Shown here one piece after another: positions 7,442-15,840 of a stretch of 56,875 nucleotides of DNA. Within the stretch, counting starts at the first letter, position 1, and each line of letters starts with the position of its first letter. The notes under the pieces were generated by a model. It worked only from the letters and a program-made list of their open reading frames with translations, was not told where the DNA came from and made no database searches. The translations under genes were made by a program, and so were the position numbers. The stretch is taken from assembly GCA_018261615.1 (NCBI GenBank), contig JAGTSE010000023.1, forward strand, positions 1-56,875, written 5' to 3'. The DNA comes from Pseudomonadota bacterium. GTDB taxonomy: Bacteria; Pseudomonadota; Gammaproteobacteria; Enterobacterales; Enterobacteriaceae.

Positions 7442-8566
7442 ATGTCTATTCTTGAAAAAATTTGCGAATCCAAAAACCATTTTATCGATACTATCGCGGA
7501 AATGCAGCAGAATGGCCGCCCGTTGGTATTGTGCGGTGCCGGTAATCTGGGTCAGAAAACGTGGGAATTTTTGACCAGTAGAGGTGTGAAAGTCGACTAT
7601 GTTGCGGTAAATGAGAAGTACTTTACCGAATGTGCTGTTTTTTATGGTTATAATATCATCAATTTAGACCGCATGACGGAAAGAGATGAGACCTATAATT
7701 ACATTCTGGCAATTCAGTATGTCAGTGAAGAATTAGAAGCTATGCTGCGTAAGAATGCAGAAAGTATTTTGATTTTTGATCAATCATTTATTGGTGTTAA
7801 TACCGATACACTTTATTCCCTTGAATTTTGTCAGGAAAACGAACCGCTGCTGACTGAGTTCTATAATTCTCTTGGCGACGAGAAATCTAAAGAAACGTTA
7901 GTTGCTTTTATCAACCAGCGCATTTGCGCACGTAGTTCATACTATGGCAAATATTTCGATCCTAACCATTATTTGGCAGAAGATTTAGTACGCCTACAAG
8001 ATGATGAAGTGTACGTTGATTGTGGCGCCTATGACGGTGACAGCGTACTTGCTTTTCTGAAGGCAGCAGAGAAGCAGGGGGTTAAAAAACCAGCGAAAAT
8101 TCTGGCCTTTGAGCCTGAAGAAAAGAATTTTGAATTGCTGAAAAATGCCAATATTGGCGATGTAAAATTGACCGCAATCAATAAAGGTGTATGGTCGGAA
8201 AATACGACATTGCGTTTCGAGTCTGGAATGGATGTATCCTCCCGTTTGAGTGAAGGGGAAGGCAATACTTCAATCGATGTCATCAGCATTGATAGTGCGC
8301 TTGAAGGCAGCAACCATGCGACCTTTATTAAGATGGATATTGAGGGTGCGGAACTGGAGGCCTTGAAAGGAGCGCAACAAACTATTCGTGCATCGTTGCC
8401 TGTGTTGACGATCAGCCTTTATCATAAGCCTGAAGATCTGATCACGATCCCGCAATATATCCGCGAACTTTCAGATGATTATCGTTTTTACCTGCGCGGA
8501 CACCATCCGGCGCTGGCTTTCGAGCTAGTATTATATGCATTACCGTCGAAACGTGTGGTGTTATAA
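7442..8566 (+). CDS. FkbM family SAM-dependent methyltransferase with extra N-terminal domain
   Basis: A 374-residue protein. The ATG at 7442 has GAGG five bases upstream; the frame is also open from a GTG at 7394 that overlaps the previous stop, but that codon has no ribosome site. Residues 1 to about 110 look like a nucleotide-binding alpha/beta domain (LVLCGAGNLGQKTWEFL). The FkbM domain follows: YVDCGAYDGDSV at about 190 is the SAM-binding glycine motif, ILAFEPEEKNFELL follows, and FIKMDIEGAELEAL is at about 294. FkbM enzymes usually O-methylate sugars or polyketides. As last gene of the island operon it probably caps the glycan with a methyl group. The gene is visibly more AT-rich than its neighbours, which suggests a separate origin. 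Confidence 0.85.
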   Translation: MSILEKICESKNHFIDTIAEMQQNGRPLVLCGAGNLGQKTWEFLTSRGVKVDYVAVNEKYFTECAVFYGYNIINLDRMTERDETYNYILAIQYVSEELEAMLRKNAESILIFDQSFIGVNTDTLYSLEFCQENEPLLTEFYNSLGDEKSKETLVAFINQRICARSSYYGKYFDPNHYLAEDLVRLQDDEVYVDCGAYDGDSVLAFLKAAEKQGVKKPAKILAFEPEEKNFELLKNANIGDVKLTAINKGVWSENTTLRFESGMDVSSRLSEGEGNTSIDVISIDSALEGSNHATFIKMDIEGAELEALKGAQQTIRASLPVLTISLYHKPEDLITIPQYIRELSDDYRFYLRGHHPALAFELVLYALPSKRVVL

Positions 8567-8633
8567 AGGCAAATAACCCCCCATTTCACCCACTATTCAT
8601 CCGATTAAAACCACTCCAGAATCGGATAATCAT

Positions 8634-8641
8634 GCCGATAA
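8634..8641 (+). promoter_or_regulatory. sigma-28 type -10 element upstream of fliA
   Basis: GCCGATAA, the full sigma-28 -10 consensus, lies 25 bp before the fliA GTG. No TAAA sits exactly 15 bp upstream; the nearest is at about 8616, nine bases too far. The element is also one arm of an inverted repeat (ATCGG at 8621-8625 with CCGAT at 8635-8639). In relatives fliA is transcribed from both an FlhDC-dependent and a FliA-dependent promoter, so autoregulation is expected here. Confidence 0.5.
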
Positions 8642-8666
8642 CTCAATTAACGCAGGGCTGTTTATC

Positions 8667-9386
8667 GTGAATTCACTCTATACCGCTGAAGGTGTAATGG
8701 ATAAACACTCGCTGTGGCAGCGTTATGTACCTCTTGTGCGTCACGAAGCATTGCGCCTACAGGTGCGATTGCCGGCGAGTGTGGAACTGGACGACCTGCT
8801 ACAGGCGGGCGGTATTGGTCTACTGAATGCTGTAGACCGATACGACGCTCTGCAAGGAACGGCATTTACCACTTACGCAGTGCAGCGTATTCGTGGGGCG
8901 ATGCTGGACGAATTGCGCAGCCGCGATTGGGTGCCGCGCAGCGTCCGGCGTAATGCCCGCGAAGTGGCGCAGGCCATGGGGCAACTGGAGCAAGAACTGG
9001 GGCGTAACGCGACGGAAACAGAAGTGTCGCAACGCCTTGGGATTCCTGTCGAGGAATACCGTCAGATGCTGCTCGATACCAACAATAGCCAGCTTTTCTC
9101 CTATGATGAATGGCGGGAAGAGCACGGCGACAGTATCGAGCTGGTGACTGACGATCATCAACAGGAAAACCCGTTATTCCAGCTAATGGAAAGTAATTTG
9201 CGTCACCGGGTGATGGAAGCCATTGAATCTCTCCCGGATCGCGAACAACTTGTCCTGACGCTGTACTACCAGGAAGAGCTTAATCTCAAAGAGATTGGCG
9301 CTGTTCTTGAAGTAGGAGAATCGCGGGTAAGCCAGCTCCATAGTCAGGCTATTAAGCGCTTACGCACCAAGCTGGGTAAGTTATAG
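8667..9386 (+). CDS. fliA: RNA polymerase sigma factor FliA (sigma-28)
   Basis: A 239-residue sigma-70 family factor for late flagellar and chemotaxis genes. Regions 2, 3 and 4 are complete: ELDDLLQAGGIGLLNAVDRYD and FTTYAVQRIRGAMLDELRSRDW (region 2), RRNAREVAQAMGQLEQELG (region 3), and LPDREQLVLTLYYQEELNLKEIGAVL followed by GESRVSQLHSQAIKRL (region 4, helix-turn-helix). The GTG start at 8667 matches the known N-terminus MNSLYTAEGVMDKHS, with AGGG nine bases upstream. It is normally held inactive by the anti-sigma factor FlgM, whose gene is not here. Its target promoter is seen at 38719-38745 before tar. Confidence 0.98.
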   Translation: MNSLYTAEGVMDKHSLWQRYVPLVRHEALRLQVRLPASVELDDLLQAGGIGLLNAVDRYDALQGTAFTTYAVQRIRGAMLDELRSRDWVPRSVRRNAREVAQAMGQLEQELGRNATETEVSQRLGIPVEEYRQMLLDTNNSQLFSYDEWREEHGDSIELVTDDHQQENPLFQLMESNLRHRVMEAIESLPDREQLVLTLYYQEELNLKEIGAVLEVGESRVSQLHSQAIKRLRTKLGKL

Positions 9387-9448
9387 GTTGGTGATCCTGC
9401 ATCGCCCCTGGTAAATGCCGAACAACGCATTGACAACCAGGAGTTATC

Positions 9449-10000
9449 ATGACGGTGCAGCAACCTAAAAGACGGCCTCTAAGCCGCTACCTTAAAGACT
9501 TTAAACACAGCCAGACGCATTGTGCTCATTGCCATAAGTTGCTCGACCGCATCACACTGGTCCGCCGGGGCGAAATCGTAAACAAAATTGCGATTTCCCG
9601 GCTGGATATGCTGTTGGATGAAGCGGCCTGGCAACAAGAGCAAAAAGAGTGGGTTGCACTTTGTCGTTTCTGCGGAGATTTGCACTGCAAAGAGCAGAGC
9701 GATTTCTTCGATATCATCGGGTTCAAACAATATCTCTTCGAACAGACTGAGATGAGCCACGGTACGGTGCGCGAGTATGTCGTGCGCCTGCGCCGACTTG
9801 GCAATCATCTGAGCGAGCTAAACATCTCCCGTGATTTGCTAAATGAAGGGTTCCTCGACGAAAATCTGGAGCCATGGTTACCCGCGACCAGCACCAATAA
9901 CTATCGGATTGCTTTGCGCAAATATGCTCAGTTTAAGACGCAGATGCGTTTTACGCCGATGCAAAAAATGGCTGTCGGCGCGAGATCTGATATATATTAA
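9449..10000 (+). CDS. fliZ: flagellar regulatory protein FliZ
   Basis: A 183-residue DNA-binding regulator co-transcribed with fliA, 62 bp downstream of it. The N-terminus MTVQQPKRRPLSRYLKDFKHSQTHC matches FliZ of E. coli and Salmonella in long blocks. Cysteine pairs are visible (CAHCHKLL; CRFCGDLHC). The core-binding-like helical segment EYVVRLRRLGNHLSEL and TSTNNYRIALRKY resemble the SAM-like domain of tyrosine recombinases, as known for FliZ. In E. coli it represses sigma-S dependent genes, and in Salmonella it supports FlhDC activity. The last 25 residues differ most from relatives. Confidence 0.97.
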   Translation: MTVQQPKRRPLSRYLKDFKHSQTHCAHCHKLLDRITLVRRGEIVNKIAISRLDMLLDEAAWQQEQKEWVALCRFCGDLHCKEQSDFFDIIGFKQYLFEQTEMSHGTVREYVVRLRRLGNHLSELNISRDLLNEGFLDENLEPWLPATSTNNYRIALRKYAQFKTQMRFTPMQKMAVGARSDIY

Positions 10001-10089
10001 AAAAGAATAACATGCAGTGAGTCATTGCTTGTGATTCTGTTTTTTCCAGGCAATGCACCGTTGCAGCCAATTCTTTTATCGGGGTAACT

Positions 10090-10890
10090 ATGAAACTAGC
10101 ACTTCTGGGACGTCGGGCGCTGATGGCCGTTATGGCCGTCACGCTGGTGGCTGGGGTAAGCGCGAAAACATTCGCTGCGGAAAACCTGCTGAATAAAGTC
10201 AAAGAGCGCGGCACGCTGCTCGTCGGTCTGGAAGGCACGTATCCGCCGTTCAGTTTCCAGGGAAATGACGGCAAGCTGACTGGTTTTGAAGTGGAGTTCG
10301 CCGATGCGTTAGCGAAGCATTTGGGTGTGAAAGCCGTTCTGAAGCCGACGAAATGGGACGGTATGCTGGCCTCGCTGGACTCGAAACGCATCGATGTGGT
10401 GATCAACCAGGTGACCATCTCTGATGAACGCAAGAAAAAATATGATTTCTCCACGCCCTATACCATCTCTGGTATCCAGGCGCTGGTGAAAAAAGGCAAT
10501 GAAGCTGGCATTAAATCCGCTGCCGATCTGAAAGGGAAAAAAGTCGGCGTTGGCTTGGGCACTAACTACGAAGAATGGTTGCGCCAGAACGTCCAGGGCG
10601 TCGATATTCGCACCTATGACGATGATCCGACAAAATACCAGGATCTGCGTGTTGGTCGCATCGATGCGATTCTGGTGGATCGCCTTGCGGCTCTGGATCT
10701 GGTGAAAAAAACCAAAGATACCTTGGCAGTAGCCGGTGATGCGTTCTCGCGCCAAGAATCCGGCGTGGCGCTACGTAAGGGTAATGAAGATCTGTTGCAG
10801 GCGATTGATGTGGCAATCGCCGATATGCAAAAAGATGGCACGATGAAATCGCTGTCGGAAAAGTGGTTTGGAACAGATGTGACGAAGTGA
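10090..10890 (+). CDS. tcyJ: L-cystine-binding periplasmic protein TcyJ (FliY)
   Basis: A 266-residue solute-binding protein of the amino-acid ABC family (SBP_bac_3). A Sec signal peptide covers about the first 29 residues (basic start, ALMAVMAVTLVAGVSA core, cleavage near TFAA). The mature part carries GTLLVGLEGTYPPFSFQ and GKLTGFEVEFADALAKHLG, the family signature. It delivers cystine to the TcyL/TcyN importer encoded downstream. A strong terminator follows at once, so the binding protein is probably made in excess over dcyD-tcyLN. Regulation by CysB is known in relatives; no site was identified here. Confidence 0.97.
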   Translation: MKLALLGRRALMAVMAVTLVAGVSAKTFAAENLLNKVKERGTLLVGLEGTYPPFSFQGNDGKLTGFEVEFADALAKHLGVKAVLKPTKWDGMLASLDSKRIDVVINQVTISDERKKKYDFSTPYTISGIQALVKKGNEAGIKSAADLKGKKVGVGLGTNYEEWLRQNVQGVDIRTYDDDPTKYQDLRVGRIDAILVDRLAALDLVKKTKDTLAVAGDAFSRQESGVALRKGNEDLLQAIDVAIADMQKDGTMKSLSEKWFGTDVTK

Positions 10891-10902
10891 TCGTTCCTCG
10901 TT

Positions 10903-10932
10903 AAAAAAGGCGCTTGAAAAAGCGCCTTTTTT
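10903..10932 (+). terminator. intrinsic terminator after tcyJ
   Basis: A 13 bp perfect stem (10903-10915 with 10920-10932), GAAA tetraloop and a T-run within the 3' arm, 13 bp after the tcyJ stop. It lies between tcyJ and dcyD in the same direction, so partial read-through is likely. Confidence 0.9.
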
Positions 10933-10997
10933 ATTTCATCTCTGTAAATGTGCATAATAAAAACAATACACAACGTTATTCGGTCTTCGGAGGTTTT

Positions 10998-11984
10998 ATG
11001 TCTTTGCACAACCTGACCCGCTTTCCGCGTCTTGAATTTATTGGCGCACCGACTCCGCTGGAGTACCTGCCGCGACTGTCTGATTACCTTGGGCGCGAGA
11101 TTTTCATCAAACGTGATGATGTGACGCCGATTGCGATGGGTGGCAACAAGCTGCGCAAACTGGAGTTTCTTGCTGCTGATGCGCTACGCGAAGGCGCGGA
11201 CACGCTGATCACCGCAGGCGCGATTCAGTCTAACCATGTTCGCCAGACCGCTGCAGTGGCGGCGAAACTGGGTTTGCACTGCGTTGCGCTACTGGAAAAC
11301 CCCATCGGTACGACGGCGGAAAACTATCTCAGCAATGGCAACCGCTTGCTGCTGGATCTGTTCAATGCGCAAATTGAAATGTGCGATGCGTTGACCGATC
11401 CGGTTGCGCAACTGGACGCGCTCGCTACACGAGTCGAGGCGCAGGGCTTTCGCCCGTATGTGATTCCGGTCGGAGGTTCTAATGCGCTGGGCGCCATGGG
11501 CTACGTTGAGAGCGCGCTGGAAATTGCCCTGCAGTGCGAAGGCGCGGTTGCGCTGTCGTCGGTGGTGGTGGCCTCCGGTAGCGCCGGAACTCATGCCGGA
11601 CTTGCCGTCGGGCTGGAGCAGTTGCTGCCGGATGTCGAGTTAATTGGCGTTACTGTTTCGCGCAGCGTGGCGGATCAAAAACCCAAAGTTGTGACCTTGC
11701 AACAGGCGATCGCCCACGATCTGGAGATAAGCGCGAAAGCCGATATTGTGCTGTGGGATGACTACTTTGCACCGGGTTATGGCATGCCAAATGAAGAGGG
11801 AATGGAAGCTGTGAAGTTGCTGGCGCGTCTGGAAGGGATTTTGCTCGATCCTGTCTATACCGGTAAGGCGATGGCGGGTTTGCTCGATGGCATTGAGCAG
11901 AAACGTTTTAGAGACGATGGCCCGATCCTTTTCGTCCATACCGGCGGCGCGCCAGCGCTCTTCGCCTACTATCCGCATATCTGA
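10998..11984 (+). CDS. dcyD: D-cysteine desulfhydrase
   Basis: A 328-residue PLP enzyme of fold type II (ACC deaminase family) that breaks D-cysteine into pyruvate, sulfide and ammonia. Lys51 in [10 protein letters not shown] is the PLP lysine; [16 protein letters not shown] and the glycine-rich [14 protein letters not shown] bind substrate and the cofactor phosphate. The start at 10998 has GGAGG nine bases upstream; the frame is open further up to 10914, but that part contains the tcyJ terminator. It sits between cystine-binding and cystine-transport genes, which supports a role in sulfur supply and detoxification. Confidence 0.97.
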   Translation: MSLHNLTRFPRLEFIGAPTPLEYLPRLSDYLGREIFIKRDDVTPIAMGGNKLRKLEFLAADALREGADTLITAGAIQSNHVRQTAAVAAKLGLHCVALLENPIGTTAENYLSNGNRLLLDLFNAQIEMCDALTDPVAQLDALATRVEAQGFRPYVIPVGGSNALGAMGYVESALEIALQCEGAVALSSVVVASGSAGTHAGLAVGLEQLLPDVELIGVTVSRSVADQKPKVVTLQQAIAHDLEISAKADIVLWDDYFAPGYGMPNEEGMEAVKLLARLEGILLDPVYTGKAMAGLLDGIEQKRFRDDGPILFVHTGGAPALFAYYPHI

Positions 11985-12002
11985 CCCGCAGGCAGCATAC
12001 TG

Positions 12003-12671
12003 ATGCAAGAGAGCTTACAGCTAGTTATCGATTCTACCCCTTATCTGCTCAAGGGTGCCGTATTCACACTGCAATTGAGTATTGGCGGCATGTTTTTTGG
12101 TTTGCTGCTGGGCTTTGTGCTGGCGTTGATGCGAATGTCGCCGCTGCTGCCGGTACGCTGGCTGGCGCGCTTTTATATCTCGATTTTTCGCGGTACGCCG
12201 CTGATCGCTCAGCTTTTTATGATCTATTACGGTCTGCCGCAGTTTGGCATAGAGCTGGATCCCATCCCTTCGGCGATGATTGGTCTTTCGCTTAACACTG
12301 CAGCTTATGCAGCGGAAACCTTGCGAGCAGCCATCTCTTCTATCGATAAGGGGCAATGGGAAGCGGCCGCCAGTATTGGCATGACGTCCTGGCAAACGCT
12401 ACGCCGCGCGATCCTTCCGCAGGCCGCTCGCGTGGCGCTACCGCCGTTGAGTAATAGTTTTATCAGCCTGGTCAAAGATACTTCGCTGGCCGCAACCATT
12501 CAGGTGCCGGAGTTGTTCCGTCAGGCGCAACTGATCACATCTCGCACACTGGAAGTGTTCACCATGTATCTGGCGGCATCGCTGATCTACTGGGTTATGG
12601 CGACCGTGCTTTCCACGTTGCAGAACTATTTTGAAAACCAGCTTAACCGTCAGGAGCGTGATGTAAAATGA
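12003..12671 (+). CDS. tcyL: L-cystine ABC transporter permease TcyL
   Basis: A 222-residue inner-membrane permease of the polar amino-acid ABC class (HisMQ family). Several hydrophobic helices are visible (GAVFTLQLSIGGMFFGLLLG, LPVRWLARFYISIFRG). The cytoplasmic loop that docks to the ATPase is AAASIGMTSWQTLRRAILPQAARVALPP, the EAA motif. The stop overlaps the tcyN start as ATGA at 12668. It forms the cystine channel with TcyN and receives substrate from TcyJ. Confidence 0.97.
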   Translation: MQESLQLVIDSTPYLLKGAVFTLQLSIGGMFFGLLLGFVLALMRMSPLLPVRWLARFYISIFRGTPLIAQLFMIYYGLPQFGIELDPIPSAMIGLSLNTAAYAAETLRAAISSIDKGQWEAAASIGMTSWQTLRRAILPQAARVALPPLSNSFISLVKDTSLAATIQVPELFRQAQLITSRTLEVFTMYLAASLIYWVMATVLSTLQNYFENQLNRQERDVK

Positions 12672-13420
12672 GTGCTATAGACGTTAAAAATCTGGTGAAA
12701 AAATTCCACGGACAGACCGTCCTGCACGGTATCGATCTGGAGGTACAGGAAGGGGAAGTGGTGGCGATTATCGGCCCTAGCGGGTCCGGTAAAACCACCT
12801 TGCTGCGCAGTATTAATCTGCTGGAACAGCCGGAAAGCGGGATGATCCGCGTGGGGGGTATCACCATTGATACCTCACGATCACCTGGCGAGCAGAAAAA
12901 GGCTATCCGCCAGTTGCGTCAGCATGTCGGATTTGTGTTCCAGAACTTCAATCTGTTTCCTCACCGGACGGTGCTGGAGAACATTATTGAAGGGCCAGTG
13001 ATTGTGAAGGGCGAAGCTAAAAAAGAGGCTTGCGCGCGGGCGCGTCAGTTGCTGGAGAAAGTGGGGTTGAAGGGGAAAGAGGAGAGTTTTCCACGTCGTT
13101 TGTCAGGCGGTCAGCAGCAGCGCGTCGCGATTGCTCGCGCATTGGCGATGCGTCCTGATGTTATCCTTTTTGACGAGCCAACTTCCGCGCTCGATCCTGA
13201 ACTGGTTGGCGAAGTGCTGAATACTATTCGTCAACTGGCGCAGGAGAAACGCACCATGGTGATTGTGACCCACGAGATGAGTTTTGCCCGCGATGTGGCA
13301 GACAGGGCGATTTTTATGGATCAGGGGCGTATTGTGGAGCAAGGGCCGGCGAAGCTGCTGTTTTCCCAGCCACAACAACCACGCACCCGGCAGTTTCTGG
13401 AAAAATTCCTGAGGCAATAA
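12668..13420 (+). CDS. tcyN: L-cystine ABC transporter ATP-binding protein TcyN
   Basis: A 250-residue ABC ATPase. The Walker A motif is GPSGSGKTT near residue 38, the Q-loop is in VGFVFQNFNLFPH, the signature is LSGGQQQRVAIARAL, Walker B is VILFDEP, and the switch histidine is in IVTHEM. It powers TcyL-mediated cystine import. Translationally coupled to tcyL by a 4 bp overlap, it is the last gene of the operon and is followed by a hairpin at 13427. Confidence 0.97.
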   Translation: MSAIDVKNLVKKFHGQTVLHGIDLEVQEGEVVAIIGPSGSGKTTLLRSINLLEQPESGMIRVGGITIDTSRSPGEQKKAIRQLRQHVGFVFQNFNLFPHRTVLENIIEGPVIVKGEAKKEACARARQLLEKVGLKGKEESFPRRLSGGQQQRVAIARALAMRPDVILFDEPTSALDPELVGEVLNTIRQLAQEKRTMVIVTHEMSFARDVADRAIFMDQGRIVEQGPAKLLFSQPQQPRTRQFLEKFLRQ

Positions 13421-13426
13421 ACACGG

Positions 13427-13463
13427 CGCGATTCCGCTTGCCTGTTTGCTGAATCGCGTTGAT
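13427..13463 (+). terminator. probable terminator after tcyN
   Basis: An 8 bp perfect stem, CGCGATTC (13427-13434) with GAATCGCG (13451-13458), is followed by a broken T-rich stretch, 6 bp after the tcyN stop. The loop is long (16 nt) and the T-run weak, so efficiency may be modest. Confidence 0.5.
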
Positions 13464-13709
13464 TTACCCTAACCTAAATTTTGCGGGTGGAATTAATAGC
13501 ATGCCGATGATGCGGCTATTTTTCGTGTATATCCCTGTAATTATCCAATAGCCACGCAGTTTTTCCTGTGGGTTGCCAGCGTTAAATCCGTCAGCCTCTG
13601 CAACTTATTTCCATATTAGCCGATATTTTATATTCATAATTAAGCTTTATGTGTTAGCTTAATGTATACATAATAATGATTATTAAAAGCAGGGGTATTA
13701 CCGGTCGGT

Positions 13710-14432
13710 ATGCAGGATAAAGAATTTTTTACCTGGCGGCGCGAAATGATGTCGTGCTTCCAGGAGATGACAGCGGCTAAGGACGTTTATACAGAGTTAC
13801 AGCGGCAAACACAGTTGCTGGAGTTTGATTACTTCGCACTTTGCATTCGCCACCCAGTGCCATTTACGCGGCCCAGGATTAGCGTTGAAACGACGTATCC
13901 GCAGACCTGGATGCAGCATTATCAGGCGGAGAATTACTTTGCCATTGATCCGGTGCTTAAAGCGGAAAATTTCATTCAAGGACATTTGCCCTGGAATGAC
14001 AAGCTCTTCAAGGATGCGATGGTATTGTGGGATGCTGCACGGGATCATGGTCTGCGAAAAGGGATCTCACAATGCCTGATGCTGCCTAATCATGCGCTGG
14101 GTTTCCTCTCGGTTTCGCGTAGCAGCCTGCTTGGCAAAATGATGTCTGAAGATGAGATTGAACTGCGGTTGCAGACGCTGGTGCAGCTCAGCCTGCTGGC
14201 GTTGACGCGACTGGAAGATCAGATGGTGTTGACACCGGAAATGCGCTTCAGTAAGCGTGAGCGCGAGATCCTTAAATGGACGGCGGAAGGCAAGACTTCG
14301 GCGGAAATCGCCATGATTTTGTCGATCTCTGAGAATACCGTCAATTTTCATCAGAAGAATATGCAGAAGAAATTCAATGCGCCGAATAAAACACAGATTG
14401 CCTGTTATGCTGCGGCGACCGGAATGATTTGA
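13710..14432 (+). CDS. sdiA: quorum-sensing LuxR-family transcriptional regulator SdiA
   Basis: A 240-residue regulator that senses acyl-homoserine lactones made by other species. The N-terminal autoinducer-binding domain covers about 1-170 (FDYFALCIRHPVPFTRPR; WMQHYQAENYFAIDPV). The C-terminal LuxR helix-turn-helix is MRFSKREREILKWTAEGKTSAEIAMIL through SISENTVNFHQKNMQKKF. No luxI-like synthase is in the window, as expected for this orphan receptor. The ATG at 13710 gives the family length. The 290 bp upstream is AT-rich and holds its promoter; no operator could be assigned. The N-terminal domain is clearly more diverged from E. coli SdiA than the DNA-binding domain. Confidence 0.96.
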   Translation: MQDKEFFTWRREMMSCFQEMTAAKDVYTELQRQTQLLEFDYFALCIRHPVPFTRPRISVETTYPQTWMQHYQAENYFAIDPVLKAENFIQGHLPWNDKLFKDAMVLWDAARDHGLRKGISQCLMLPNHALGFLSVSRSSLLGKMMSEDEIELRLQTLVQLSLLALTRLEDQMVLTPEMRFSKREREILKWTAEGKTSAEIAMILSISENTVNFHQKNMQKKFNAPNKTQIACYAAATGMI

Positions 14433-14460
14433 TTATTCACTGCGACGGCTCAGAAATCAG

Positions 14461-14493
14461 CCGGCTGTCAGGTAACCAGACAGCCGGTTTTTT
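14461..14493. terminator. terminator between convergent sdiA and yecF
   Basis: A 9 bp perfect stem, CCGGCTGTC (14461-14469) with GACAGCCGG (14479-14487), followed by a T-run. It closes sdiA and ends right at the yecF stop codon, so it may serve both convergent genes. Confidence 0.85.
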
Positions 14494-14494
14494 A

Positions 14495-14719
14495 TTACTG
14501 GCGGTAAGCTTGTTTAATTTGCTTAACAGTGCTGGAAAATACCGCTGCCTGAGCTTCATTTTCCATTTGTTCAATTTGCTTTTCCATTTTAATGATGACG
14601 CGGCCCGCATCTGCCTGGCCCATTGCTTGCAGCATCAGCGTCAACAATGATTTCAGGCAAGATACTTCCTGCGCCAAATCCTTTGCATTTTCAGCAGTGG
14701 AAAAATCAGGTGTGCTCAA
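14495..14719 (-). CDS. yecF: YecF, DUF2594 family protein
   Basis: A 74-residue soluble, mostly helical protein without signal peptide: [20 protein letters not shown] and then a heptad-like helix through [19 protein letters not shown]. It matches YecF of E. coli in length and position, convergent with sdiA and divergent from uvrY. Function is unknown. The helix pattern suggests a small coiled-coil dimer, which is inference only. Confidence 0.9.
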   Translation of the reverse strand: MSTPDFSTAENAKDLAQEVSCLKSLLTLMLQAMGQADAGRVIIKMEKQIEQMENEAQAAVFSSTVKQIKQAYRQ

Positions 14720-15183
14720 TTTATTTTCCTCGGTATGTAGCCGCGCCGTTGCGCGACGATCACTGTTAAAGCGGCGGAGTATACCACAATCCGGCCAAAA
14801 GAATGCAGTGGTTGTTTTTTGATCGTTATTGTCTGGTTTGTTAGATTAAACTTACTGTAATAAATATCAGAATTTTCTATTACCTAAGAATATATGTTTA
14901 AACGGGGTTCAAACGTGGTTAATTGTTGTTACATATTACTTAGATAATTACTGCGAAAGCAAAAACCTTTTTGGCAACTTTATGGAAAATGCAGTTTAGA
15001 CTTTCTTGCGCAACGCCTTGAGAACATGCAAACACTTTCCACATCTTGTACAGCTTAATTTCCAGAAATGAGAACAAAATCGAAAAGTGCGGGTTATTTT
15101 ACCTTTCATTATTGGATGAAAACCCGTTAATATACGTTTAATTAGCTTTCAGCTGCGTTATCCCTTTTTTCGGAGATACTCCA
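14720..15183. other. 464 bp intergenic region between yecF and uvrY
   Basis: AT-rich spacer between divergent genes, so it must hold the promoters of both. GGAG lies 8 bp before the uvrY TTG start. I see no tRNA, strong hairpin or additional small gene in it. Confidence 0.5.
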
Positions 15184-15840
15184 TTGATCAACGTACTACT
15201 TGTTGATGATCATGAACTGGTGCGCGCAGGGATACGACGCATTCTTGAAGACGTTAAAGGCATAAAGGTCACGGGTGAAGTCAACTGCGGTGAAGATGCT
15301 ATCAAATGGTGTCGGGCCAATTCCGTTGATGTCGTCTTGATGGATATGAGTATGCCCGGAATCGGTGGCCTTGAAGCCACGCGTAAAATTGCGCGTGCTA
15401 ACGTCGACGCCAAAGTCATTATGCTTACCGTTCACACGGAAAACCCTCTGCCAGCGAAAGTCATGCAGGCGGGTGCTGCCGGTTATCTGAGTAAAGGTGC
15501 CGCGCCACAGGAAGTGGTGAATGCGATTCGCTCTGTGCATTCCGGACAGCGCTACATCGCCTCTGATATTGCTCAGCAAATGGCACTCAGCCAGATTGAA
15601 CCTGAAAAAACAGATTCGCCGTTTGCCTGTTTGTCTGAACGAGAATTGCAGATTATGCTGATGATCACGAAAGGTCAGAAGGTGAATGAGATTTCTGAAC
15701 AACTCCATCTGAGCCCCAAAACGGTGAATAGCTATCGCTACCGGATGTTCAGTAAATTGAACATTCACGGTGATGTCGAATTGACGCACCTCGCCATTCG
15801 CCATGGTCTGTGTAATGCGGAGACGTTGTTAAGTCAGTGA
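15184..15840 (+). CDS. uvrY: two-component response regulator UvrY
   Basis: A 218-residue response regulator of the BarA/UvrY pair, which switches on the CsrB and CsrC RNAs and so controls carbon storage, biofilm and motility. The receiver domain has Asp8 and Asp9 (LLVDDHE), the phosphorylated Asp54 ([10 protein letters not shown]) and the switch region VIMLTVHTE. The C-terminal LuxR-type helix-turn-helix is [21 protein letters not shown] with [14 protein letters not shown]. Translation starts at TTG, 15184, with GGAG eight bases upstream; the N-terminus [15 protein letters not shown] matches the family exactly. Its end overlaps uvrC (GTGA), as in relatives. Confidence 0.97.
   Translation: MINVLLVDDHELVRAGIRRILEDVKGIKVTGEVNCGEDAIKWCRANSVDVVLMDMSMPGIGGLEATRKIARANVDAKVIMLTVHTENPLPAKVMQAGAAGYLSKGAAPQEVVNAIRSVHSGQRYIASDIAQQMALSQIEPEKTDSPFACLSERELQIMLMITKGQKVNEISEQLHLSPKTVNSYRYRMFSKLNIHGDVELTHLAIRHGLCNAETLLSQ

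Noticed and set aside
15196..15804. 202-codon open frame antisense to uvrY
   Set aside because: It lies entirely opposite a well-recognised gene and its translation shows no family motif; long antisense frames are common opposite GC-balanced coding DNA.
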